Source of the DNA: Gracilariopsis chorda
Taxonomy: Eukaryota; Rhodophyta; Florideophyceae; Gracilariales; Gracilariaceae
Length of the DNA stretch: 64,000 bases
Reading direction: 5' to 3'
Assembly: GCA_003194525.1 (NCBI GenBank)
Contig: NBIV01000219.1
Coordinates: forward strand, 61,353-125,352
A program made the translations under genes and the position numbers. Positions 1 through 9,345 of this stretch are shown piece by piece. How positions within the stretch are numbered: position 1 is the stretch's first letter; every line of letters starts with the position of its first letter. The notes under the pieces are model-generated. The model saw only the letters and a list, made by a program, of their open reading frames with translations, ran no database searches and was not told the DNA's origin.

Positions 1-1020
1 GGCCAGCCCCACTACAATAGAACGTGGATTCGGATGCCCGCCACCCGCCGTCCTTGCTGATCGTCAAGCAACTCACTTCGCCTTCATGCTCCTGGCGCCC
101 CTCCAACACCATCAATTCGCCGCCCGCGTCGTGTATCATCATCACTTTGCGCCCTCGCGCGCAAGACATGTGTCGTCCATTTGAGTTCCATCGCCGTGAC
201 GCTGGGAGTCGTCACCGAACTGCTCAGCGGTGCCAGTCGAATGTGCAAGCTGAATGGATTAATGTTCCACGCGCGCACCGCGCCATCCAAGCACGCTGAG
301 ATAAATCCGCTGTTGTCGTTGATGGCCACGCTCACAAGGCCCTTGCTGTGATCAGTCACGCCGCTTAGCAGCGCACCGCCCGCGTGTCCAGTCGCCAGAA
401 ACCAAGCACATCACGGGAGCATCCACGCTGGATCTTCTCCAACGCCCCAAACCCTGCCGATGTGAGAAAGCCTATACTCGGTTTGAACCACGGCCGTTCC
501 GCAGCGCTCTCGATTTCGTCGACGAACTTGTTTGTTCGTTGACGCTTTTGCGCGTACTCTAGCAGTCGGCCATGTAGGTGGAATGATGCTTCTGAGTGAT
601 TGGGCGCTACAGCCAGCGAGCTGATCCGCACAGCCTTCGCGATCACCTGCAGACATTGAGCAACTGCTGCGGAATGTTTGCTGCCGTGGTCTAACGCACT
701 AAGTGCAACCTCTATGTCGTGGCCCACGCCGTAGATGCTAGCGTTCTGCAAACGCTTAATGATGCATTGTGGCTTGAGCAGTAGCCACATCAACTCGTCC
801 ACATCCTCATTGTCTCGTAACATTGTGCACAGCTCACTTTGGGGACACGCGTCGCACTCGGCTTTCCACCAATTGCGGAAAACATTTGTTCTTTACTCGG
901 TTGCTGAGCGTCATGTATGTTTGATGGGAGCGAGAGACGTGCGGTTTGCACCGCAACGAGTGCAGGGCCATGCGAACGGAACTCTTGGTGGATTTTTGCA
1001 GTAGAGTAAAGGCGAGACAA
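1..1020 (-). pseudogene. Truncated, frameshifted NLR-WD40 paralog
   Basis: Relic of a second receptor of the same family as the intact gene at 1178-5386, in the same orientation just downstream of it. A frame at 823-365 matches the intact protein's linker between the NB-ARC and WD40 parts: shared blocks include ELLWLL/ELMWLL, FQLHGR/FHLHGR and RPWVK/RPWFK. A different frame at 359-84 gives a WD40-like unit (ISACLDGAVRAWNI), and a third frame near 110-1 gives another beta-blade-like stretch before the window ends. Fragments matching the part before the linker are seen at 790-1020. At least two frame changes separate these pieces and no NB-ARC part is present, so I call a pseudogene. It may continue beyond the left edge. 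Confidence 0.75.
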
Positions 1021-1177
1021 GGGTTAGTTGCTAACCCTTTACCACGCTTTGCAGGAAAGTGCGGCTTAGTGATGCAGATAAGTGCGGAGGGTTTGACAAC
1101 TGTCGGAGGTAGATAAGATTGGCAGTTTCTCTCTTTATAGAACATGGTTGATACATTGAGCGAAAAGATGTGAACAA

Positions 1178-4100
1178 TTACACGGAGTGCGTTGCGTGTT
1201 GCACCTGACAAAACGGGACGGACGATGGACCATGCTCCGCAGCAAAGTACTTGTCGCCAACTCGAAACACGGGTGTGTCTGCAGACGCCAGTACTTGCTC
1301 CCGCCCGGCGGCATCGCGCCACATTATTTCCATATTAAGATACCAGCCACGGCGCGTCTCAAGTCGAGCGAGTCCAAAACTGCGCACGGTTTGGGCCCAT
1401 GCGCGGTGACTGGAAGTGATGACGCACTCGGCGCGCGTCGCGTCCCACAGTCGCCCGTAACCGTTCTTATCGACGGACAAGACGCGCGAGCCGTGCGCAT
1501 TCGTCTGCACGTGACGGACCACTGCGCCGTGAACGAGGGCATCGCCGACGGGCTGTGCCGTGTCGACGTCCCACACGCGAACCATGCCGTCGTCTGATGC
1601 GGACACCACTCGTTTGCCATCGGCGCTCCATGCCACGCAATTCACCAACTTTGTATGACCGCGGAGCGGCGGCGCCACTGCTGAACACGTGGTCACGTCC
1701 CAGATCCGAACCGTGCCGTCTCGTCCGCCGGACGCAACTCGAGTGCCGTCGTTGCTCATCGCGCAACACCGAACGGCGCCGGTGGCGCCGCGGAGGCGCG
1801 CAATGACGCGGACACTGCGCGTGTCGAACACAACCAGCGCCCCATCGCCCGGCGCAGCGGCTGCTCGCGTGCCGTCATTGCTCACCGCAACGCACAATGC
1901 GCCCACATCCGTCATCGGCGCACCAACAGCCGCACCGCTGTTCGCGTCCCACACTCGCACAGTTCTGTCGAGTGACGCCGACACAATTCGACTGCCGTCG
2001 CCGCTCAGCGCAACGACATACACAGCACCGGTGTGGCCGCGCAGAGGCTGTCCCACTATTCGTCCGCTCTCCACGTCCATCAACCGAACACACCCGTCAC
2101 CTGACCCGAAAACAGCTCGTGTGCCATGGCCACCGTATGCAAAACTTCCTATTGCGGTTGTGAAGCGTTCGTCGTCGTGCGGCGTCTCCACATTTCTCTG
2201 CACGTCCCACACCCGCACACTGCCGTCCCATGATGCCGAAACAGCCTTTTTGCAGTCTGCGCTCAATACCACATGCGTTACATACCTTGTGTGTCCTCTC
2301 AGCGGTGCGCCCAGCATCTCGCCTCTGACGGCGTCCCACACGCGAACGGTGTGATCATACGATCCAGACACAGCCACTCTTCCGTCGCTGCTTAGCGCAA
2401 CACACCGTACCGCACCCGAGTGTCCTGACATGCTCCGCACTGAATTCTCACTGCTGTTGACGTCCCACACGAGAACCGCACCTCTTGTCGTACCGCACAC
2501 TATTCTCTCTCCATCAGCGCTCACCGCAGCACACCTCACGCCAACGTTCTCCAGCTCTGCAGGCACTGCCAGCCATGTCCCACACCCGCCGTCCCGCACG
2601 TGAATACCGCGCGCCTGAACGCAAACCACTCGTCTCGCGTCACTGCTCACAGCAACGCCTTCAACACTTCCACTTCCCGGGAGTGCGTCAAGCGCATCTC
2701 CGACCGCACCGCTTCCACAGCTTCGCACAGAAACGTTGCCGTCAGGTGAGCCGCAAACAATCTTCGATCCGTCTGCACTTACCGCCAACCATTTCAAAGC
2801 ACTGCGCTCACTTCTCACACGGCTACTTGCTGCTTCTCTTATCGTCCCTTCGCTCTTCCACATTCCGCAACACATATTCCTGAGTGAATCCAATTTACCT
2901 CGCACTCTTCTTTCCTCTGCGGCGACATCAGTTTCATCCACATGCATGCTCACGCGCCGGTCAAGCTTGTATCCGCGATCAATGTCCCACACCAGTATGC
3001 TCCCGTCCTCGTGCCCGGTTATCACCTTCTTCATGTCCTTCGAAAACGCAGCGCAATGACACTTCTGCCTCTCCGTACCAGCTTCATCTTCACCCACACT
3101 GCTTGCAGCAGCGCCTTCCGTCACGCCTTCGGACCGCTTGGTTCCAACAAGTGCATATCGCGTCTGGTTCCCGTACCTTATATCGTACTCGGTCACGAAC
3201 ACGTCTTCTCCGTAAGTGCCGACAAATCGAACCAATTCCTTCCCGTGCGATATGCAGCGCAAGCCGCCAGTCGTCTGAAACGAGTCCAACGCCGCGCCTC
3301 CTGCACCAAGTAAGAATCCGGCCTGAGCCTTCACCCAAGGGCGAGGTGCGTGATGTTCGATCTCTGCTACAAATGCGTTTGTCTTCTTGCACTGTTTTGC
3401 GTACCACACAACACGCCCGTGCAGCTGAAACCAAGCTTCACACGCGTTTCGCGACACGGCACCGCAACTCATCCGAGCCGCGCTACGTATCATGTCCAGG
3501 TACTTCAAAACCGCACCATGCTCCGTACTTGCCTTCTTACTCACCTCCTCGGCGATTCTTACGTCGTCTTCCACACCACTGATACCATACTTCTGCAGCC
3601 GCATCACCACCCATTGCGCTCTTTCCAACAACCATAATAGTTCCTCCGCTTCTCCTGCTCCCTCCAAAACTCGGCACACGTTGTCAACAATGTACCCGTC
3701 GTCTGCCACAGTCCACCACGCTCTGAACAACTGTCGCTTCTCAATCTGTGCCGTCGGCAAATCTGCGCCGTTGACCATCTTTTGCATGTAGTTGTTCGCC
3801 AGAGTTGAAAAGTGCGCCTTCTTTTCGTACCTCTCCGACGCCTTGCGCGTCGCAATGTCCAGCACCAAGTCGTGCAGCTGTACGTAGAATACATTTCCGC
3901 CCTCTAGTGTCATCCGAACAAGCGACACCTCATGCATCTTTTCGGCGGCCTCCCGTGTCTCACGTAAGCTATCCATGTCCCACAGCTTCTGCAGCATCTC
4001 TCCGTAAGCCTTCTGTTGCTTCTTGAGCACGCACAGTGCCCGAAACAACTCTCCAATCTTTCTCTTCGTTACCCTGTCTGTTTCCGAGCTCTCCGACTCT

Positions 4101-5386
4101 AACACTTCGATAGAATTGTCCACAATCAGTCTCAGCGGTCCATACTTCTCTGCACTGCCCTTGAAAATATTATCTTCTTGGGATTGCAAACTGCGATAAT
4201 AAACAGTAAACACATCCTGTTTGTCGCCTTCTCGCTTCTCTTGATGCGTCCATATTGTTGAGCCTGCAATTCCAAGAGCAAGAGGAAGTCCTCCGCATAT
4301 GTCCAGAATACCTGTCAAAGCTTGTCGGTTTGCTGCGCTGAAATCGGCATCACTATCGAATCCAGCATGCGTCAACAACATACGCCGTGCCAGCTCCCCA
4401 TGTGCCTCTTTCTCTTCAAAGCGAACTATTCTGTTAGCTCCTCTCAAAAACCGTTCATCTCTGGTTGTGTATACCAGCAGGCTTTCATCGTGTAACATGG
4501 TACCCAGAACTGTGAAAACGTTCGAGGTTATGCCATTTACCCACCATATGTCGTCAACCACAAACAAGCACTTGCGTCCACGAAACCATGGCGCAGCTTT
4601 ATCAGATGCATCCTGCAGGTATTTCTCGCCACGTATTGTTGCTGCGAGCTGCACATCACCGGTTCTCTCCACAATCCGCGAGATTCCTTTGATGATGTCG
4701 GCAATACCTGCATCGTTTCCGAGCTCAATGTAGAGGAGCCCTCCATGAAATCTGTCCTTGATTTCCGGGACCGTCGCCAGTCCCCTCACAGCGCATGACT
4801 TCCCAACACCTCCCAGGCCAGAAGCCACAACGCCAACAACCATACTGCCACTGCGTTCCAGAATAGCAGCTTTCAGTTTCCCCTCGCAAGTATCCTTATT
4901 TTCGTACTGCAGTGTCAGTCTCGGCGGATTCGGGGGAACATTACTGTTCATCTGAATAGCTTGGTTGTATTCTCTGAGCGCCGGTATCACCGTATCTTTC
5001 AGAAAGCCGCGAAACTCCGCGATATCTTTCTCGTGATTCTTTAGCATCGCGTTTGCCCTTCGGACACGACTGGTTGCGCCAGCATTGCATAGCGTACTAC
5101 TGAGAGCACTTAGATCATTTCTGTTGCTCTCTAGAACAGACTTCATCTCGCCCAGCCTGCCTCGTATGATCTCGTTGCATATGGGTTCACGATCGAAATC
5201 ACGTTGTTCAATCTTCTGAATGAGTTGTAATGCCTTTGTGTACTCATCCCGCAGACGTACGTGCAGTGCAACGCTGTCTTCGGCCAAATCCCTTCTCTCA
5301 AAGTACCGGTTTACGTACAATTCAACCCTGTCAAGTAGTTCGAACGCTCCGGTTATTGTGCTCAGTACTGCACCTGTGGTTTCCAT
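1178..5386 (-). CDS. NLR-type receptor: NB-ARC ATPase with C-terminal WD40 propellers
   Basis: Single uninterrupted frame of 1402 residues. Residues 1-165 are helical and coiled-coil-like with no recognised signalling domain. The NB-ARC (STAND ATPase) has a P-loop GLGGVGKS at 190-197, Walker B LFVVDD at 274-279, an RNBS-B-like LLVYTTRDERF near 303, GLPL at 366-369 and an MHD-like QLHD near 503-506. A helical linker follows to about 700, then at least 11 WD40 units with recurrent SxDGxxVxSxSxDGxVRVWD patterns to about 1340. By family analogy it is a cytosolic sensor: the propellers recognise a ligand and nucleotide exchange in NB-ARC drives oligomerisation. Plant NLRs usually use LRRs, whereas NB-ARC plus WD40 recalls animal APAF1 and fungal or algal STAND proteins. 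A decayed paralog lies directly downstream, suggesting a small tandem family. The start at 5386 is the first Met of the open frame and precedes the helical domain. The ligand is unknown. Confidence 0.93.
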   Translation of the reverse strand: METTGAVLSTITGAFELLDRVELYVNRYFERRDLAEDSVALHVRLRDEYTKALQLIQKIEQRDFDREPICNEIIRGRLGEMKSVLESNRNDLSALSSTLCNAGATSRVRRANAMLKNHEKDIAEFRGFLKDTVIPALREYNQAIQMNSNVPPNPPRLTLQYENKDTCEGKLKAAILERSGSMVVGVVASGLGGVGKSCAVRGLATVPEIKDRFHGGLLYIELGNDAGIADIIKGISRIVERTGDVQLAATIRGEKYLQDASDKAAPWFRGRKCLFVVDDIWWVNGITSNVFTVLGTMLHDESLLVYTTRDERFLRGANRIVRFEEKEAHGELARRMLLTHAGFDSDADFSAANRQALTGILDICGGLPLALGIAGSTIWTHQEKREGDKQDVFTVYYRSLQSQEDNIFKGSAEKYGPLRLIVDNSIEVLESESSETDRVTKRKIGELFRALCVLKKQQKAYGEMLQKLWDMDSLRETREAAEKMHEVSLVRMTLEGGNVFYVQLHDLVLDIATRKASERYEKKAHFSTLANNYMQKMVNGADLPTAQIEKRQLFRAWWTVADDGYIVDNVCRVLEGAGEAEELLWLLERAQWVVMRLQKYGISGVEDDVRIAEEVSKKASTEHGAVLKYLDMIRSAARMSCGAVSRNACEAWFQLHGRVVWYAKQCKKTNAFVAEIEHHAPRPWVKAQAGFLLGAGGAALDSFQTTGGLRCISHGKELVRFVGTYGEDVFVTEYDIRYGNQTRYALVGTKRSEGVTEGAAASSVGEDEAGTERQKCHCAAFSKDMKKVITGHEDGSILVWDIDRGYKLDRRVSMHVDETDVAAEERRVRGKLDSLRNMCCGMWKSEGTIREAASSRVRSERSALKWLAVSADGSKIVCGSPDGNVSVRSCGSGAVGDALDALPGSGSVEGVAVSSDARRVVCVQARGIHVRDGGCGTWLAVPAELENVGVRCAAVSADGERIVCGTTRGAVLVWDVNSSENSVRSMSGHSGAVRCVALSSDGRVAVSGSYDHTVRVWDAVRGEMLGAPLRGHTRYVTHVVLSADCKKAVSASWDGSVRVWDVQRNVETPHDDERFTTAIGSFAYGGHGTRAVFGSGDGCVRLMDVESGRIVGQPLRGHTGAVYVVALSGDGSRIVSASLDRTVRVWDANSGAAVGAPMTDVGALCVAVSNDGTRAAAAPGDGALVVFDTRSVRVIARLRGATGAVRCCAMSNDGTRVASGGRDGTVRIWDVTTCSAVAPPLRGHTKLVNCVAWSADGKRVVSASDDGMVRVWDVDTAQPVGDALVHGAVVRHVQTNAHGSRVLSVDKNGYGRLWDATRAECVITSSHRAWAQTVRSFGLARLETRRGWYLNMEIMWRDAAGREQVLASADTPVFRVGDKYFAAEHGPSSVPFCQVQHATHSV

Positions 5387-5757
5387 CCTTCGCCGAAAAT
5401 AGGTGGTTCAGTGCGGATGCGCAGCAAAACTCCTGGGGAAAGCAATATTCAAGCAGATGCAAGGCGTGCGAATGAGCAGCTGCGCGGAATTTGTCGGAGC
5501 TCGGATTAGACAAGGGCACTGCGGGGCGTGCTAAATGCAAGTGGGACGGCGGAGAAAGAGCTCATTGTGAATTCTTGTGTCTATTTCATGACAGTTGGCA
5601 GGCGAATCATTTTCGCTTTTTGTGGCCGAGACGAGCTTTGTGCCGAAACGATTGGCCTCGCTGTGCCCTTATTGCACAAAATGATGCGCGAATCTGCATG
5701 AGATTATGTGCGAAACAAACGATGCGATTGGTCGTTGACTACGATTTGTTGGAAGAA

Positions 5758-5854
5758 GTGGGGGAAGGGCAAAACTACACGACGTAAATGGTGTAGGCGA
5801 CTCAGCGCGCACTTGCACCAATAAAAAGAGAAAGTCACCAGGCACGTGCCACTG
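5758..5854 (-). promoter_or_regulatory. Conserved block upstream of the NLR gene
   Basis: About 97 bp which, read on the minus strand, aligns with 19823-19919 read on the plus strand at roughly 85 percent identity by eye. The shared core includes ATTGGTGCAA (an inverted CCAAT-type ATTGG), GCGCGCTGA, TCGCCTACAC and TACGTCGTGTAG, followed by a C-rich stretch. It ends about 370 bp upstream of the NLR start and has the same orientation as that gene. I infer a promoter or upstream control module; a short dispersed repeat is the main alternative. Confidence 0.5.
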
Positions 5855-5971
5855 CGCGCCGCGTGTGTGCCCGCGCAACTTGAGATTCTACGGCAGCAAA
5901 CTAAGTGTATCTACTTCAAATATAACCAGCGGGACGTATGCCCAAATCAACGAGTCCAGTCCACATACTCT

Positions 5972-6009
5972 CTCTGCCATAGAAAGCTGCTATGCATCCT
6001 ATGGCAGAG
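5972..6009. repeat. Perfect 11-bp inverted repeat
   Basis: CTCTGCCATAG at 5972-5982 and its exact reverse complement at 5999-6009, separated by 16 bp. It lies in intergenic DNA between the NLR upstream region and an LTR relic. It could be the footprint or terminus of a small element or a transcribed hairpin; nothing decides which. Confidence 0.6.
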
Positions 6010-6218
6010 GCAGTAAGTGCGCAGCTAAAAAGATCTCAAAACTCCCCGTACTTTAATGATTTACACATGTAAAAGTGTAAACGGCCTTCAGCCGTGGGCG
6101 GCGCTGCGCGCCGCGTTGTTTTTGTAGGTGCCTGAATTGATTCCAGTGCTAGCCAATGATGAGAAAGCGCGAAACGTTGCTTTTTGTACCTGGCTGGCAC
6201 TGCAGTCATTATGGAAGT

Positions 6219-7010
6219 TTAGTGCAATACCCGCAAGCGGGACAACACACAAAGACGTTCGGATCTTCCCCTCTGGATGGTAACACAGCAAACGGAGCCT
6301 CTCCGGATGAGCACGACGAAGTCGGGTTTTAAAGCCGAGGCTCACCCTCACGCCAAGCGGGGAGAGTTGAAACAGTAGGATTAGCATCACCACGAATGGG
6401 AAAACAGCCCTTCCAAGGAGTACAAGTCCACGTAAGTGGAAGAAGACGTCACGGGATACCGGCACGAGAGACACGCGTCAGCGGTGACGACCAACCACAC
6501 AAAGGTGTAGAAAACACGAGAGTGGGGTCAGGGAAATACGGAGGATGCCCGATTGGGAGGGACGGGGGTGTGGGCCAACGGGACCACGGAAAAAGGTACA
6601 AAAGAACCCTATACAAGGGCGAGAACACGGCGGTGGTGAATTAAGTGACAAGTGCCCAAGGCGGTGATCATCTTAGTGACGCAGGGTGGATAGGTCTACC
6701 GTTAGTAACACGGCTTTACCTCTGAAGAGCGTAGAAGACTCGCGAAAGTGGAAAAGACTTAGAGCCAAGAACCCTGGTTGGGGAAGTTTACTCAGTGTCA
6801 GGGCGAGGTCGCCGAGCCACTATATAGTGTAGTAATCTCCCTACTGTAGCGTAGATAAACTATAAATAATAAATATAAATTAATAAATGTCCACACTGTG
6901 GTGCCAACCTCCTCCTGACGATCCGTGTCACACGTGGTCCACTCACGCCTTCGGCGGCACACGGCGCATGCACAGGGGTGCACCTGGTGCACAGTGCGGA
7001 TCTGCTGAGG
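6219..7010 (-). mobile_element. Relict LTR of the element B family
   Basis: Diverged but collinear with the 892-bp LTRs of element B (36756-37647 and 48679-49570). Shared stretches include GTGCAATRCCCG near the start, AAGACGTTCGG, TTTTAAAGCCGAGG versus TTTTAAGCCGAGG, GTTGGGGAAGTTTACT, an A/T-rich AAATAAAT run, and a GTGTSACACGTG-type block. No coding sequence of that element adjoins it, so it is a solo or truncated LTR. Ends and target duplication are not recognisable; its right end in particular is approximate. Confidence 0.65.
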
Positions 7011-7657
7011 GCTGAGACACTCGCTAATAGCGGTAGTAATCATAAACACGCGAAAGCGGCAAAAACACCAAGTCCACAGGGCATTGCTGAGTCTTCCTCC
7101 TTGGGGATTGCACTTCAGAGAGTGCCAGCCAGTAAGCAGCAAGCTTTTCTGCTGCTGCTGCTGCTGAATTTTTTAAATGGTAGGGAGGCGTTGCCCCAAA
7201 TGGCAGTTTTGCATGCGCGTAGAGGGGCATACAGGGCAGTTTATTGGCGCAACGCCTCCCGTCAATCAAGAACAACCCCCTCATACGCGTGTAAATCTTT
7301 AAGAGTGGGGGTGTTGAGACAAGTAGAAGCGGCCTTCGGCCGCGGAAGGCGCTGCGCACCGCTGAATAGGGGTGACTTTGGGGGATCTGCAGGCCGCTTA
7401 TGCTCGCTAACGCTCGCAAACGACCTGCAAACCCATGAGGGCCGCGGCGCCGAGAGTGAATATAGAATAGAGTAGCAATTGAGCGCTCGCGCGATTGTGA
7501 TTGGCGGGCACTGCAGTTGTGCATAGAGAGTACAGTGGAATGTAATTGGCTGGCACTTCAGTCATTTACTGTAGTGCCAGCCACTGATACTGTAGTGCCA
7601 GCCACTGAGCAGCAGCGGCAGTCAACGTGCAGGAGCAGCAAATAAGCTTTGAGCTTT

Positions 7658-7676
7658 GCTGCTGATGCTGCTGCTG

Positions 7677-7715
<39 letters not shown>

Positions 7716-7716
7716 A
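7658..7716. repeat. CTG triplet microsatellite within a repeat unit
   Basis: About 19 triplets, mostly CTG with two ATG interruptions near its 5' side, immediately before the CTGAATTTTTT of repeat copy 2. Shorter CTG runs occupy the same position in copies 1, 3, 4 and 5, so the triplet tract is part of the unit and varies in length between copies. Confidence 0.85.
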
Positions 7717-8310
7717 ATTTTTTGAATGGCAGGGAGGCGTTGCGCCAAAAGAGGTTTATGCATGCGCTGAAGAGGGCGTGCGGGCGTGTTTATTGGCGCA
7801 ACGCCTCCGTTCAATCAAGATGTAGGTGCTCATACGCTTGTAAATGGTTATAATGGAAAGACAAGCAGAAGCGGCCTTCGGCCGCGCGGCCTTCGGCCGC
7901 GGGTGGCGCTGCGCGCCGCTGAATTAAGGTAATTTTGGGAGATTTGCAGGCCGTTTCTGCTCGCTATCACTCGCAAACGGCCTGCAAACCAATGAGGGCT
8001 GCGGCGCTGAGAGTGAATACGGAATAGAGTTGCACTGGAGCGCCCGCACGTTGGTGATTGGCTGGCACTGCAGAGTGTATGTCGAGTACAGTAGATTGTA
8101 ATTGGCTGGCACTGCCAAAATAACTGCAGTTCCAGCCACTGTGCAGCGGTGTGGCTGGCACTGCTGCAGTGCCAGCCACTTAGCAGCAGCGGCAGTCAAC
8201 ATGCAGCAGCAGCCAATGAGCTCTGAGCTTTGCTGCTGCTGCTGAATTTTTTGATTGGTTGGGAGGCGAAAATTTGCATGCACTGAAGGGGGCATGCAAA
8301 GCGATTTTTT

Positions 8311-8425
8311 GGCGCAACGCCTCCCGTCAATCAACAACACCCCCCTCATACATGTGTGAATCATTACAGTACGGGGTGGTGTTGAGATGAGGGAGGTGTT
8401 GTTGATTGACGGGAGGCGTTGCGCC
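8311..8425. repeat. 39-bp near-perfect inverted repeat at the array centre
   Basis: Arms at 8311-8349 and 8387-8425 are reverse complements with one mismatch and a 37-bp spacer. They carry the GGCGCAACGCCTCCC arm of the palindromic core plus GTCAATCAACAACAC. This is the point about which the larger array at 7141-9345 switches orientation. Confidence 0.85.
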
Positions 8426-9345
8426 AAAAAATCCCCTTGAACGTCCCCTTCAGCGCGTCCAAAAACCTCGCTTGGCGCGACGCGTCCCTGCCATTAAAAG
8501 AATTGAGCAGCAGCAGCAGTAAAACTCAAACCTTATTGGCTGCTGCTGCATGTTGATCGCCGCAGCTGCTGAGTGGCATGCACCACAACACTGCTACCCA
8601 TCCTACTGCACAGTGGTTAGCACTGTACTCATTTTGGCAGTACCACCCAATTACAATACACTGCACTCTCCATTCAAAACTGCATTATCAACCAATCACC
8701 AACGCTCGGGCACTCTATTGCTACTCTATTCCATATTCACTGTCGGCGCCGCTGCTCTCATTGGACTGCAGGCGGTTAGGGAGCGTTAGAGAGCAAAAGC
8801 GGCCTGCGGAGCACCCAAAGTGACCGTTTTCCAACGGCTCGCAGCGCCGCCCGCGGCCGAAGGCCACCTCTATTTTTCTTCCTACTATAATTATTTATTT
8901 GCGTATAAGGGGGGTTTTCTTAATTAATTGGAGGTAGTGCGCCAATAAACCGCCCTGTATGCCCCTCTACGCGCATGCAAAACTCCAATTTGGCGCAACG
9001 TTTCCCTACCAGTTAAATCATTCAGCAGCAGTAGCAAAGCTGGCTGCTTAGTGGCGGGTGCTCCCATAATGACTGCAGCACCAGCCAGTTACAGAAATCA
9101 ACGTGTCGCGCTTTCCCCTCATTGGCTGGCACTGCAGTCAACTAAGACACATAGAAAAAACCCTACGGCTCCAGATACTGTGAGCGTCGCCCCGTTCTGG
9201 GGTTCTACGAGGGCTATTGCAAGCGCAAGTGAGCAAAGTGCTCGGAGAGCCTCCGAACCCTACTAAATCAACAAAGCTACAAAAACAAAGTGGCTCGCAG
9301 CGCTGTAAACGGCCGAAGGCCGTTCTTACTTTTCAACCGTACCGG

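Larger units (their letters stand above)
7141..9345. repeat. Mirror-arranged array of hairpin-bearing repeat units
   Basis: A compound repeat of roughly 0.5-kb units. Each contains a CTG triplet run, then CTGAATTTTTT, then a palindromic core with arms GGGAGGCGTTGCGCC and its complement about 60 bp apart. Cores lie near 7166-7270, 7713-7819 and 8242-8334 in one orientation and near 8402-8510 and 8925-9028 in the other. Other shared modules are GGCTGGCACTGCAGT, a GCGGCCTTCGGCCGCG hairpin (7330-7344, 7871-7901, inverted near 8848-8872 and 9308-9325), and a block beginning TCGCTAACGCTCGCAAACG. Copies 1 and 5 are nearly exact inverse complements. No convincing protein is encoded; long frames across it are repeat-derived. 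Likely non-autonomous (MITE or foldback-like) or satellite DNA. Confidence 0.8.

Noticed and set aside
1689-2354. 221-codon plus-strand open frame
   Set aside because: Lies wholly antisense to the WD40 part of the NLR gene; repeat-rich GC-biased codons open the opposite strand by chance.
7566-7814. Poly-Gln-containing open frame
   Set aside because: It is the CTG microsatellite read on the minus strand inside the repeat array; no conserved protein around it.
7141-9345. CRISPR-like array
   Set aside because: Units are long, inverted and variable, with no regular spacers; the genome is eukaryotic.
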